The notes: generated by a model from the sequence alone, not told the origin. A stretch of 64,000 nucleotides of DNA from Acanthacorydalis orientalis (GCA_034766995.1 CM068322.1:32437939-32501938); one strand, 5' to 3'; shown: positions 25,470 through 37,440, numbered from the stretch's first letter. Numbers and translations are program-made.

Positions 25470-25927
25470 TTTTCAAAATAAAAAAATAAAATGGAAAAAT
25501 ATATAACGAATAATCAACTGAAAAATATTTGATATTGAAACCAAAATAATATTTGAATTTTATCATTGTGTCCTTATTAATAAGAAAATTATCCTCATGC
25601 CATCTCCAATGTACTCATTTTATTTGACACTAGTATTATAGAAAGGTATTTAGGTTTAAATCTTACCAAAGCTTCAGTCTCGTGAGTATCCTTTGATAAT
25701 AGAAGGATGATAGGGTTATTTTAGATTCAAGTTTTGATTGGCATATTGTTATTTATGATATCATCGACAATTGTCTTATACAACTAATTATAAAATACAT
25801 GTTCAGTTACTATATGCTCCAGTTGTTTTCTAGAAAGTTCTATTAGTAGAATTTATTTTGAATTTATTGTTGTATAGGAAAAATATTTTTGTAAAAACAG
25901 TTTTGAGTAAAAAAGTAGACAATTAAC

Positions 25928-26225
25928 TCTTCATTTTTATAAATTAATTTTTCAGTAACACCGAGAAATATAAAAAATAATTTGTAATCAAAAATTTTCA
26001 AGAATTGATTATTAATTATTTTTGTTTGTTAAACAAACGGATTTCAATCACAATTAATGCATGGAAAAATTGGAATTTTAATTAGATTTTTATATACCTT
26101 GAAAATTTTGTCATGATGATATCATCGCCATAGAAATACTCTTAAGTACTAATCTGAAATAATCAGTAATCAATTATTGATCATTTGTGTGTGTGAAGAA
26201 TTGAATTTTACAAGTGTAAATATTT
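25928..26225. mobile_element. Foldback family copy 10 (both arms)
   Basis: The left arm holds AATTAATTTTTCAGTAACAC and TCAAGAATTGATTATTAATT. The right arm holds ATGATGATATCATCGCCAT and AATCAGTAATCAATTATTGA, then GTGTGTGAAGAATTGAATTT. The inner motif is again a small palindrome (GATGATATCATC). Confidence 0.6.
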
Positions 26226-26589
26226 ATACAGATATAATGTTATATATTATTTGCAATGATTTCCAATTAAAAGCACACAAACAGAGTAGTTATAGTAATT
26301 TTTATAAATTGATTTACAGAAAACAAACACTTGATAATTCATTTATTAAGTTAAAATTTTTGGTAATTATATAAGTATTATTAGATTATTATAGAAAAGT
26401 CGTATTCATAAATCTTACACAATTTTAATTAAATTTAGAAAGAATTAAACATTATTCAAAAAGAAAGTAGTTCTGTAAAATGTTCAACATGTATAGAAAT
26501 ATTTTTCATCATTCAATATTCAATCATCAGTTTTATGAAACGTTGATATAAAAAAATCACATTACTTATTTTTGCAAATTATAAACATT

Positions 26590-27320
26590 GTAAAAACTTA
26601 AATATTCCAGTCACACAATGGACGTTAATAACGCCACAGTCGCATGATATGATCATAAAAAAATGTCCCCTCCCGTTTTTTTTTTTTTAAAAAACTCGAA
26701 TATTCACTTTAGTCCGTTAATTTCAGGTAATCAATTCATTACGCAAACATTGCAAAACACGCGTACATTTTTTTCGAAATTCATAATTAGCGTCCACCGC
26801 TGCACGTATCAGCCGTGCCACGAACGCACGCACCCGCGCACGCCAATTAGCAATTGGCGCACAAAACAGTTTCCTCTTAATCAAATCATTCAAATCAATT
26901 CGTAATTTCCCGCCGGTTGCGGCGGCGGACGGATTGTGTCGCCCTCTCACGGCACAAATCACAAACAAAGGTAGCCTCACTTAACGATAATGGCGTCATT
27001 AGTGCCATGTTAATTGATACAGATCACGGTGGATCAGACATTATACGAACTACCTATTTAACATTCCCTAGTCGGACGTTACGAAGTCGACTCCAGGTGG
27101 GGAGGAACACTTAAACGCAACACACAACTACTTTAAATGAGTGCTTCAATTATTGACCGCGTTTTCTAGTCAGTTTTTAATTACTTTGCCTTAATGATCG
27201 ACACGGATTAATTAAACTATACGTGTTTTGTTGTTTATCTCTAATTGCGTTTGATTGAGCTCTAGATAAAGATTTTAAACGAACTGTGTTACTCCGTGAT
27301 AGATAATTATTAGTTTTGTA
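26590..27320. other. Large G+C/CpG-rich island, candidate conserved regulatory block
   Basis: This is the most sustained complex, CpG-rich block in the window. It contains an inverted repeat of divergent CCAAT motifs (CGCCAATT-AGC-AATTGGCG at 26841-26859), several TAATTA/ATTAAT homeodomain-type words near 27000-27220, and no convincing coding frame: three overlapping short frames on both strands share the same bases. Enhancer or promoter of a developmental gene is plausible but inferred. Confidence 0.4.
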
Positions 27321-27477
27321 AAATACTTTTCGGATTTTAATCAACTTCTCTGATTAACTAAAAATTCGTAAATAATCAACAGACTAAGCATTTATATTAA
27401 ACGATTTCTTTTTCAAATATTTGTATTATTAACTTGTTATAATTAACTAGTATCTTTTTTTTAATTTCGTATAAAAA

Positions 27478-27551
27478 AGTGCGAGTAGCGAGGGAAGAAA
27501 GCCCCCGATGATTGGCGATCGCAAAAAGTAGGGGGCGAAGCCTCCTAGTAT
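27478..27551. repeat. Compact G+C-rich stem-loop element
   Basis: About 70 bp of unusually G+C-rich sequence lies in strongly A+T-rich DNA. AGGGGGC-GAA-GCCTCCT (27530-27546) forms a 7-bp hairpin with a triloop. The GCCCCC at 27501-27506 can instead pair with GGGGGC at 27531-27536. GCGATCGC (27525ff) is a palindrome. The boundaries are abrupt. It is not recognised as a named element. Confidence 0.5.
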
Positions 27552-27999
27552 TGAAAACTATTAAATACTAACAGGCTATTTTTGAATCAATCTGTTTTCG
27601 AATGAAATTTATATTTTAGGCCTGGATTTACTTTCATAAAATTATTTTATTTAGTATTTAATTTTATTTTTATTTTTTCATTTAAAGATTTTCATTCTTT
27701 AGATTTAGATAAATTACTTTTCAAGACACCAACTCGAAAAATAAAATATTATATATCCATCTCATTTAAAAAAGAATATTCATAATAATGATGACAGTTG
27801 ATTTAACAAATAAAGTAATCTTTTAAATACATAAGATTAAAAAAATCCCTCTGGTCATGTCTTAATAAATATCATACTTGTGTCCTTGGTATTAATTTCG
27901 ATAACATTTATTTATATATTGTTGTCTACACAATACCGTCTGTATGTATAATTGACACTGAGTATCTTGTAAAAACATTCTTTCTGAATCCTCCTTTGT

Positions 28000-28800
28000 T
28001 TGATACGATACGACGATTTCTTATTCTTCTTCTTCTTTATCTTTCTCACATTTCAATCAGATTGATATCACACGAAAAGTAAATTGATAATAAGATATTT
28101 TCGTCGAATGTTTCAATCGGAACGGTCCATAGAACATAATTAAAACATGTCAATAGGAGACTGTCATGTTTATGAAAACGAACATATCTGTTATGATCTC
28201 GAGCGACGATGAAACTTTATGGCATTATATAGAATTTACACCTTCCACGAAATTGTGTAACGACGTCGAGCACAGTCGGATTGGAGTCGACGACGCCGTC
28301 GACGCTCCGTTCCACTGTCATGTTTATCAAAACAAAATACCGGAACGTAGAAAATACAAGAAATAATATATCGCGTTGTCTTTTATGACGTCTAATAACC
28401 AAAAACAAATAAACAAGGTCATCGCACCACCGCACAAAAGCTTGCCATATAATAATGCGCCGGTTTCGTACCCGTTTCCTTCGTGCTCGCGTTCAACTCC
28501 CGTCCACGCCGCACTCTTTCTTACTTTATCGACGCGCATATTGTCTTACCTATTCTTGTCCCTTTCATTCTCGTGTTTTATTTCTTACGGAATACAAAAG
28601 CGTCAAAGACTTTAGCACGGTAATGGCACGGACATCAAGTTAAATCTCACATAAAGCAGCTGTAAAAAAACCGACGTAGACTGTGATAATTTATTCATAA
28701 ATTATGTTGTTCGAGACAGCATACGAGATTAGACTGATCAGTGAGCAACGTTGCGTTTGGATTATTAACGTTGGGTCGACAGGTTCGATGTCAATTACCT
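28000..28800. other. G+C/CpG-rich island
   Basis: CpG-rich block densest at 28240-28580, with several mutually overlapping frames on both strands (for example 28166-28366 +, 28327-28539 -, 28376-28615 +). None has a recognisable domain. Frames open on both strands indicate composition rather than coding. Candidate regulatory element or non-coding exon. Confidence 0.35.
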
Positions 28801-29154
28801 TCAGAATGATCATTTATATATATAATTTATTTTAAAACACGATATCAACGAATATAACACTTAAATAAATCGTTTCTTTGCTGAAATTTTCTAATAAATT
28901 CAAATATGTAAATTAATCATTTACTTAAAATGTCAAATTCATTATTCAATTTTCGTAAATGTCTATTAAAAGTCACTCACGTTTTATTTCATCGCAAAAT
29001 AATACAAATTCATAAAATATATGTTGTGTTTTAATTAAAGTAAATATGGTTTATATTTCAACTGTAATTGTGTTTAATTTAAGTTTATATAAATATTACA
29101 AAATTTGTTTTTCTCTGGAAAATAGCAGATTCCAATCGATTACATACATTTTTA

Positions 29155-29350
29155 AAATGATTTTCATAAATAATTTGTTTCACACAAAACACACATTTTC
29201 TGATCAAAAACATTGCACAATTGATTATTGATGTTTTTGATTTATTGGTTATTCACGTTCAAATAACGATGGTAGAATGATCAGAGTACTGAGAGAAATA
29301 TTTTTATGTGCCTTATGAGGTGAATGAAAAAATCATTTATGAAATTAATT
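29155..29350. mobile_element. Foldback family copy 11
   Basis: TCTGATCAAAAACATTGCAC then AATTGATTATTGATGTTTTT (core), ATAACGATGGTAGAATGATC (inner motif) and GTACTGAGAGAAATATTT. A shortened inverse arm follows (GAGGTGAATGAAAAAATCAT). Confidence 0.5.
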
Positions 29351-29534
29351 CGACTACTCTATCATGAATATATGTAAAATAAAAAATTAAATTTCATTTT
29401 CCTTAAAAAAGATACCTTTTTTTCGAACAATCTCTATTTATTCTTCATCTTTTCAATTATTAATTTTTCTATCGCAGAGTTCTTAGTTTAGATAAATAAT
29501 TTTATTCAATAAAAATATTTTATTTATTATAAAC

Positions 29535-29536
<2 letters not shown>

Positions 29537-29570
<34 letters not shown>
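29537..29570. repeat. (AT)n microsatellite
   Basis: AT tract ending in GTGCGTG. Confidence 0.95.
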
Positions 29571-29571
<1 letters not shown>

Positions 29572-30600
29572 CGTGTATTCTTTTATTCTTAAAAAATATA
29601 ATAAAAAGAAGAATAAAATCAGACACTTAAGCATTGAAAATTATGCGAGAATCACTAGAGCAAAAACATGAAATTTAATTTCATGCATTGAATGGAATGT
29701 TTGAAAATTCTTGGTAAAGAATTTCATTTGTTATTTATTTTCTTTTTTAAAAAAAAAATAAATAAAAGTGTAGTATTTCTGCGTGATAATATATTTGAAT
29801 AATTTATTAAATTGGTTTTAATTCATAATGAAACATTTTCCTTCAAATGCAATCGTTTAAAAAGCAGATGGTTTTTTTCTTGTGTTTGAGATGTCATTTA
29901 TTTAAATTGGTTGCAATTATGGATACATTTTAAATAAAAAGAGTAAATAGTTAAATGATTTTATAATTAGGTATAGTTCAGTTTGAATTACACTCTTATT
30001 CATTTCTGTTTTCTTTTTTCAATTATTAAAAATCAATTTACTGTTTTGAGGTATAAGTAATCTAGACTAATATTTAAATACATTATTTTAACATATTTCT
30101 GGTATTTAATAAATTCTATGAAAAAATAAATCTAATTAAATGTATTAATATACTAATAATTACAGTATTATTATATTAGTGTAATTACACTGTATATCAA
30201 ATAAAATATTAAGTGAATACCTTATTTTGTTTCTAATTAGTTTATTTTGTAAAACAAATATTTTTTTAATAATGATTTAGTACTTTTTTTAATATCATAT
30301 AAATTGTAATTTAATTTTATGGAATATGTTGAAAAATATATTTTCTATTTGAAACATTTTTAATATCATTTTACTTTTAGTATTCGAAATTTAAAAAAGT
30401 AAATATATTTAATACAATTTAATAAATCATATTTGTAATATTTGGTTTAAGGGAAAAAAGATTATCCATTAATTTATTTGTTAATCTCAAGGATGGGTGA
30501 TTTTAAGAAATTAATTTTATGTTATTTTTCTTGTTCTGGGGATCAATATTTTTTGGTTTTGTTTCCCTATTACGGATTTTGACTTTGAACATCTTTAAAT
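29571..30600. other. A+T-rich filler, no gene seen
   Basis: A 12-nt palindrome GTGTAATTACAC near 30179-30190 is the only structure noticed. Confidence 0.5.
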
Positions 30601-30630
30601 CTGATCAGATTAGGTGTCTAAATTGTGTAG

Positions 30631-30813
30631 ATGTTCATAAAATCTATACAGCCAATCAGCACCCACCTGCAGATGCTGAAAGTTGAAATGAGTAATGAAG
30701 AAACAAAAACAGAGAATAGTAGCCTTAAGGACAAGAAAAATAACTTTAAATTTGTGCACACAGGCACGGAACAAGTTACAAAAAGTAATTTTATCCCACT
30801 TAAATATCAATAA
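30631..30813 (+). CDS. Hypothetical 60-residue reading frame, doubtful
   Basis: A + strand frame of 60 residues begins right after an in-frame stop and ends at TAA. The sequence is hydrophilic and lysine/glutamate-rich (MSNEETKTENSSLKDKKNN in the middle). It contains no (AT)n tract, which sets it apart from most open frames here. A CAG preceded by a pyrimidine-containing stretch sits just upstream of an internal ATG at 30673, so the second half could be a terminal exon. The AATAAA-like signal overlaps the stop. I do not recognise the protein. It lies 85 bp upstream of the splice-signal pair at 30879-30903. Chance is a strong alternative. Confidence 0.2.
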   Translation: MFIKSIQPISTHLQMLKVEMSNEETKTENSSLKDKKNNFKFVHTGTEQVTKSNFIPLKYQ

Positions 30814-30878
30814 AAAATAATGCTGCTATATTAGTATATATATATTTATTATACTTACTTATATTAGTTTATTAATTG

Positions 30879-30903
30879 ATTTTTTTCTTTATTTCAGGTG
30901 AGT
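30879..30903 (+). promoter_or_regulatory. Candidate recursive splice (ratchet) site
   Basis: A polypyrimidine tract (TTTTTTTCTTTATTTCAG) is followed directly by the consensus 5' splice site GTGAGT (30898-30903). In insect long introns such back-to-back 3'/5' splice signals are used for stepwise intron removal (established for Drosophila). A second strong donor, GTAAGT, follows at 30938. If used, the host gene is on the + strand and this window is intronic. Confidence 0.4.
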
Positions 30904-30937
30904 GATTTTTCTTTACAATCAAATCGTCTCTGTCTTG
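30898..30937 (+). other. Candidate 40-nt micro-exon or RS-exon
   Basis: The interval between the acceptor AG at 30896-30897 and the donor GTAAGT at 30938-30943 is 40 nt long. Only one of its three + strand frames is open (VSDFSLQSNRLCL). It could be a real micro-exon, or the short exon that defines a recursive splice site. No coding homology is recognised. Confidence 0.3.
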
Positions 30938-30943
30938 GTAAGT

Positions 30944-32413
30944 CCAAATCTAAGGTATCTTAGCGAAACTAAATATATAGAAATTTAAAGAGTGTATTCA
31001 AAATGAATACAGTAGTAATTTTTAAAAATACGAATATCTTTTTAATAAAGTATTTTTAAAAATCCTGCTACTAAATTTAACGCTGCTGTAATTTATGATG
31101 TCTTTTCCAGTTTAATGAAACAAATCTAAACATATTATATGTTAAATATATTATAAATATTTTTTAAGTAACTTTTTTTAGTCTTAAGATCATAATAAAT
31201 ACAGAATTAGTAATCAATTAAAATATTTTAGCAGTTTTTTTTATAAATAACTCGGATTAAATTATTAAAAAAATATTAATCCATTTTTAATCTATTACTT
31301 AGGAATTTTTATACATATCTGATTATAATTACTTGATTTATTCAATTAAGTTTACTTTTATAAACAAATTTACACTAAAATTTAAATAATTTTATAACGA
31401 AAATGACGAAAGGTCCATTCTGCAAGCTAAATGAAGAAATTATATTAGATTTATCATCTAGTAAAACATTAAAACTTAAACATAGACTAATTTCGAAGCC
31501 AAAATTTTTGTTATTTGTTCTGAACACAAAATATATTATTAATAAAAAAAATTGTACATTATACTGCCTTTTGAATTTCAATGACTATTTTTTTCAATCT
31601 ATAATTAAAAAATATTAAAAAGTCATATTAGTTCCTTGATATTGTTTATTATTAATTCCTGTAAGTTATAACGAATCATTTTAATATTGTTTTTAATTTC
31701 TTTACATTCTGTTAAATCTGTAATTTATTTCAAAGTTTTGGTTAAAAAATTTGAACAGTAATGTAAGAGTTGTACTCTTAAATTAAGACGTCGCTTTAAG
31801 TAACTCTACAATTTTATAATAAATTATTAAATAGTTCAATAAAAAAGATACCTGTATGATAATACTGTTGTATTTAAATCTTAATCAAGAAATTTTATAA
31901 TAATAATTATAATTTATAGTCTAAAAATTTACAAATTAAAATTTCTACAACACTCCCTTTTATAATAAATAAATTCTGATTTATATCTGAAATATGTTTC
32001 ACTATGACTTCCGATTTCATACAAAGCAATTAGCACGATTCGAATCTCTTTATCACCCCATCCCTTGTTTACCAATGAACGGTAAATGAACATCTGATTA
32101 CCTGAATATATTCAAGATACTGTCTTATAAATATATTTTAGATAGCTTTATGATTTTGTTCAATTTAAAATATTAATTTTATTCAGACAAGAGTATTTAT
32201 GACTCAACTATGTAGTTAATAAGAAAGAAATTATTAAATTAGAAGTATAATTAATTAATATTCTTCAAAATTATTGAAATATTTGAATTATAAATATAAT
32301 TTTGTATTACAAATTCGCATAGTATTAAAAAACATATTATTTTCTACACTAAATAAAACAATATTATAGAATAATATGCCAGATTTAAAAATAAATATTG
32401 TTTCAAAATAGAG

Positions 32414-32417
<4 letters not shown>
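30944..32417. other. A+T-rich filler, no gene seen
   Basis: Frames on both strands at 31375-31618 mirror each other and show no family. The short block near 32000-32100 is slightly more complex. Confidence 0.5.
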
Positions 32418-32471
<54 letters not shown>

Positions 32472-32626
32472 GAGAATATTCTATTTTCTTTTTTGGTTTC
32501 CTGATATATAGAAAATCGTTTTACTCTTTGTGTTTCTCAGACATCAGATACGATAAAGTTTACTATTCATATATTTTCCATTGATTACATATACACGTTT
32601 TTATACTTTTACACACGGTGTAAATT

Positions 32627-32663
<37 letters not shown>
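32418..32663. repeat. Two (AT)n tracts
   Basis: AT tracts at 32418-32466 and 32629-32663. Confidence 0.95.
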
Positions 32664-32666
<3 letters not shown>

Positions 32667-33617
32667 GCAGTTATTTACAGAACCAATACCTGTGTGCATC
32701 GAAGTAAATCGACAGTGAAAAATTATCTGTTATATACACACATTCACATGATATTTTTCATCCGTTTTATATGAATTTACTTTATTAGTTTTCTAGCGGA
32801 AATTTTAAAAGTTTTGTAACGTAAACTATGAAAAATTTTTATCAAAAGAAAACATACATACGTACTTATATATACATTTTATGTTTGAATATAGATTTAT
32901 TGACTTACAATTGCTGTAAATGTGTTATATTTTTTCTATTTTAGATTAGTTTCATTCGTTTATACTGTTTGTAAAATGTGTCCAGTAAAATATTTGATAC
33001 TAGTTTAAAATTTCTATAATTTATCGGTATTTTTTTTTAAAAAAAGTATTTACAATTTTGACAGACGTTCTGATGAAACACGAAATCGTTTTTAAGCACA
33101 GTAATTAATAGTTATGTATGTAAAAGTCTTATAATTACCACCAAAAGCATAAGCGTGTTTATGAAATTTGTCTCATTATTGTGCATGAATTGAATAGATT
33201 TTTAATTGATTTTTGTTGAAAAGTGTGTAACAATTTTTTTATCAATGAAAATGTCTCTTTATATATACGAGGAGGCTTCTCTGTTTTCTCGCTAACGTCT
33301 GATCCACCTTCTCCCTAACAAATAATAGTAATTAACAAATTATGTAAGGAAATAAACCGCGTAAAATGTAGGTCTTAATTTTTTTATTGGACAAGTTTAT
33401 AAAAATTAGCACAACAAAATACAATGATAGAATATGTAATAATTTTTTTATTCTAAATCTACGGCGACTACAATATTTTGAATAAATTTCTTATCAGTTT
33501 AACACTAAAACTGTGTACTCACTTTCATTGTAAACCGTGAAAAAGAACACTGATATAAAATATGTACTGATATCAAACAATCAGAACAAGAAAGATATGA
33601 CGGAGGGAGAGTACCAA
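32664..33617. other. A+T-rich filler, no gene seen
   Basis: No repeat family or frame of note. Confidence 0.5.
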
Positions 33618-33773
<156 letters not shown>

Positions 33774-34119
33774 AAACTATGTATCGCAAATTCATTAATT
33801 TATAATCTGGTTTTTATTTAAAAAAATATTATAAAAAAATATTAGAATGATCAATGTCAATATTTGTTAATATTAATAAGACTTTAGATAATAGATTACT
33901 TTATTATTAAATGAATAAATTATTTTGAAAGAATGACAGTTCCATAAATTATATTTTTTTTAAGAATTCTGTCATATCATTATGCTATTCATTTTAGAAT
34001 TTAAATGTTTATCTTGTTATGTTACACAAGAGTCAGCTATTATTTATAAAAAGCACACATAATAAGAACTATGAATAATTTTGTTTCTCTTACAAAAGAA
34101 TATACTTTTTATTAAATTA

Positions 34120-34122
<3 letters not shown>

Positions 34123-34156
<34 letters not shown>
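34123..34156. repeat. (AT)n microsatellite
   Basis: Pure AT tract. Flanks 33770-34122 and 34157-34480 are A+T-rich with nothing recognised. Confidence 0.95.
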
Positions 34157-34158
<2 letters not shown>

Positions 34159-34494
34159 AAGTTGTCGACATTATTATAAAATAAAATAAAATTATTTAAA
34201 AAAACTATATAAACACACAAACAACAAAGGACAGAATCCCGTGTTGTATCTTCACTGGGTAAAAAAAAATAATTATTTCAACAAAAAATATCCGTCTAGA
34301 AAATGTACTTTGTGTGTTTATATGAAAATATTAATTGTTCTTCTAAGCTTTTCATTTATTCCCCATTGTTTTTAAACGTATACACGGTAAAGAGAAATTT
34401 GTTGACTACATTTTCACGGAAATGAAATTGATCATTTTTACTTGTAGCGTTTATGATTTATGCGATAAGTTTTCACGTATTTACACACTAACAC

Positions 34495-34513
34495 CCACCC
34501 ATCCATCCATCCA

Positions 34514-34577
<64 letters not shown>

Positions 34578-34585
34578 CACACATA
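34495..34585. repeat. (CCAT)n-(ACAT)n-(AT)n compound microsatellite
   Basis: CCAT tetranucleotides grade into ACAT and then AT repeats, suggesting stepwise evolution of one tract. Confidence 0.95.
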
Positions 34586-35007
34586 CGTGTCCCGTATGAG
34601 TTTGTGTATTCATTCTGTTACCATTTTCTATACGTAACGTGTGGCTTTCAAAATATCTCTGTAGCAAACTCGATTCGTGCCATTTGTTCAGTATGTATTT
34701 TCTCGTTAAAATACATAATCTAGTTATTGAACTTAATAACTAGGTATTTGTTGAACACTGGTTGCTCATAGTTCATTAAAGAACGGCGGATTTTACTAAC
34801 AGGTTTAACTATTCCTATATCTGTACGATTTTTATACCAAACCTGTCATTTTTTATTAAGTCCATATAGTTTTTTTCGATTTTAATTTTCGTTTACAGTC
34901 AGCTTTTATGTTTACAGTCAGTTCAAAAAATACTCAATAAATTCATTCATTTTTTAATTATTTTTTCAATAATGGCGTCCGTATTCAGTTTATGTAACTA
35001 TGTAAAT
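34586..35007. other. Mixed A+T-rich sequence, no gene seen
   Basis: Slightly more complex than average at 34620-34870. A direct repeat of TTTACAGTCAG occurs near 34892 and 34911. Confidence 0.4.
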
Positions 35008-35142
35008 AATAACATTGGTGAACATTAAGTTAATAACAGATTTTTTTTAAAACAGATATATTATTTTAATAACGGATCCTTGAATATTGAATATTTCAGA
35101 GAGATTAATGTTATAAATTGACAATATTTGAGAAAATTATAT

Positions 35143-35205
<63 letters not shown>

Positions 35206-35341
35206 ATATTAGTTAATATTAAGTTGAAAACAGGTTTTTTTTTAAATATATTTTTGCAACGTATTGAATAAAAGATCCTTGAATACCGAATATTTAAGAG
35301 AGGTTACTGCTATACATTGGCAATCTTTTGACATTTTACAT

Positions 35342-35409
<68 letters not shown>

Positions 35410-35530
35410 ACATAAGATTAGTGAATATTGAGTTAATAATGATGTAAAAAAATTATATTTAAATAGCAGGTCCTCTAATACTGAATATTTAAGTCAGATC
35501 AGTGTAATAAATTGATAATTTTAATTTTCA
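35008..35530. repeat. Three tandem ~200-bp units, two carrying an (AT)n tract
   Basis: Each unit has GTGAACATTAAG-like, GGATCCTTGAATATTGAATA-like and TAAATTGACAATATTTGA-like blocks in the same order. The first block starts at 35018, 35212 and 35421. Units 1 and 2 end in long AT tracts (35146-35205 and 35346-35407); unit 3 does not. Divergence between units is clear, so the triplication is not recent. Confidence 0.75.
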
Positions 35531-36363
35531 CAACCTTTTCTATTGTTTAAAAGAAAATAGTAATTAAGTATATTTCAAATTTTAAAGTATATTAATTATG
35601 AATGTGTATTTTTTATATTACAGTTCATTTAAATTTATTAAATGAAAGGAATTATTTTATGTAACAACTGAATTAATTAAGATTTAACTTCAAAGTGTGA
35701 ATAACTCTTCATTCCTTATAAATATTAATTTTTTTAAAAACAGTTTATTAGTTTTTAGACGTATATAGAGAGTAATACATTTGTTAAAACTAATTTAATC
35801 ACAGTATAAAACATATACTTGTGATTGAGTTGTATTTTTGTATTTTTCATTAACTTAGAACAACTTTAAATTTATTAAAGTTACGGAATTAGCATGCTTG
35901 AATATACTTACAAGTCTGTCTGTATCTCAGAAATATATTTCATTTCACACAAGTCATACAGAAGGAGTTGATAAGAATGATTAACAAGAAAGTCGTCTAC
36001 TGTGAGAAAGTCGTGTAGTTATCTAGTGATGAATGAAAGAAAAAAGTTACATTATTAATGAATTGTATTGCTTTAAATGTACTTTTTTATGTACAATTTT
36101 ATCTCTTCATTTAAAACTCGTTCAATCCTTATATCTTCATTAGTAATAAACATATATTCTCGTGGTTTGAAATTCATGAACTATAAATTTAAATCAGACG
36201 TAAAAACTATCTTTATATCCAGCGGAATACAAATGTCATTACCGATGAAAGTAAATCTAAGGTTTCAACAAATGTAGATTTGAAGAAAAAAGAATAAACT
36301 GTAAAAGTAAATCTCAAAGTGAAATAGTAGCTAGTTTGAAACTTAATTGGATGAAATATATAC
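35531..36363. other. A+T-rich filler, no gene seen
   Basis: No family recognised. A short + frame at 36077-36277 shows no domain. Confidence 0.45.
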
Positions 36364-36696
36364 TTGCATTTCATTAAATGCACTCATACAAATGAATACG
36401 AAATCTCGAGTAATATCCATTTGTGCACGAATAATAGTTATTTAGATCTGAAAAAAGACACTCATTTTGATGACATACTAAAATCTGCTCTCGAATGTGT
36501 TTACTTATCGCTATCTATCAACTTCACTGACAGACACTTCCTACTAAAGCGATTCGATTGCGATTATTCAATAGAATTGAACGTGTGCATTTTCACTGTG
36601 ACAGAATATAGACTGCACTTGTGGAATAATAATACAGTTTTTTATCTTGTCGACACGATTCTTGTAATCGTCAACAAACACAGAATTAATTCATAA
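36364..36696 (+). CDS. Hypothetical 110-residue reading frame, doubtful
   Basis: This is the longest open frame in the window that does not cross a microsatellite. It starts at an ATG in a weak context and gives a mixed-composition protein with several Cys and His residues, no signal peptide, no membrane helix of classic form and no repeat. No upstream or downstream exon with matching splice signals was found. Local composition is less A+T-rich than its flanks, which alone lowers stop frequency. I do not recognise it. Alternatives are a lone exon of an unknown gene, or chance. Confidence 0.2.
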   Translation: MHFIKCTHTNEYEISSNIHLCTNNSYLDLKKDTHFDDILKSALECVYLSLSINFTDRHFLLKRFDCDYSIELNVCIFTVTEYRLHLWNNNTVFYLVDTILVIVNKHRINS

Positions 36697-37242
36697 GTAC
36701 ATGGATGCGAGTTAACTTTGTTGTACAAGGCTCGTTTAAACCCTTTTTAGATGTTTTTAAAAATTCATTACGTTATACATATTTCATTCTGTTTATATAA
36801 TATTCCTTTGAAGGTTTTGGTCGCTTTTATGTCTTTTAACGCATTTTTACTCTTAAAATATGTGATTCGGTTTTCGAACTAGTTGCTGTTTATATTGTGT
36901 ACAGCTTATTTATGTACTTCATTACTTTGTTTCGTTAAATTAGATGATCTAATTTCGATTGATATTACTTACAACTTAAAAACTATAATATTTTTAATAA
37001 ATTTATAAAGTAACTTTAGAATTACAGATAATATAATTAACTATTTGTCTATAAATTATTATTTTCATAAGAAAATTTAATTCTATTTATTTGAAAAAAT
37101 GTGCCACCAGCCACGAATTACACCTAAATGTGAGACTAAAAAAAACGATTCAACATCTGTTTCTTTTCATTCTTTAAAATTATTCGATCTTAATCTGTAA
37201 ATTTTTTTATACATTTTAAGTCATTTAGAAATCTTATTTACA
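36697..37242. other. A+T-rich filler, no gene seen
   Basis: No repeat or frame noticed. Confidence 0.5.
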
Positions 37243-37440
37243 TAAATTGTTTCACAAATTAATTATTTTTTTACTCTACAAACTAAAAACTTTTTTTCTG
37301 GTTAAAACTTCAATAAATCATTATTGATTATTTTTGTGCGCATTGATTCTTATGCGCATTTCAGTGACAATCCCATCATCTGCTGAGTACAGAGGTACAG
37401 AAAAATCTCTGCGTAATCTCTACTGGTAAAAAAGGAAAAA
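37243..37440. mobile_element. Foldback family, one clear arm (copy 12)
   Basis: TTTACTCTACAAACTAAAAA, TTCTGGTTAAAACTTCAATA, AATCATTATTGATTATTTTT, then GTGACAATCCCATCATCTGC and GTACAGAAAAATCTCTG. The full order of family motifs in one arm is visible here. Confidence 0.6.

Noticed and set aside
28166..28643. Several overlapping frames as exons
   Set aside because: Frames are open on both strands over the same bases, which is what a CpG-rich island produces by composition.
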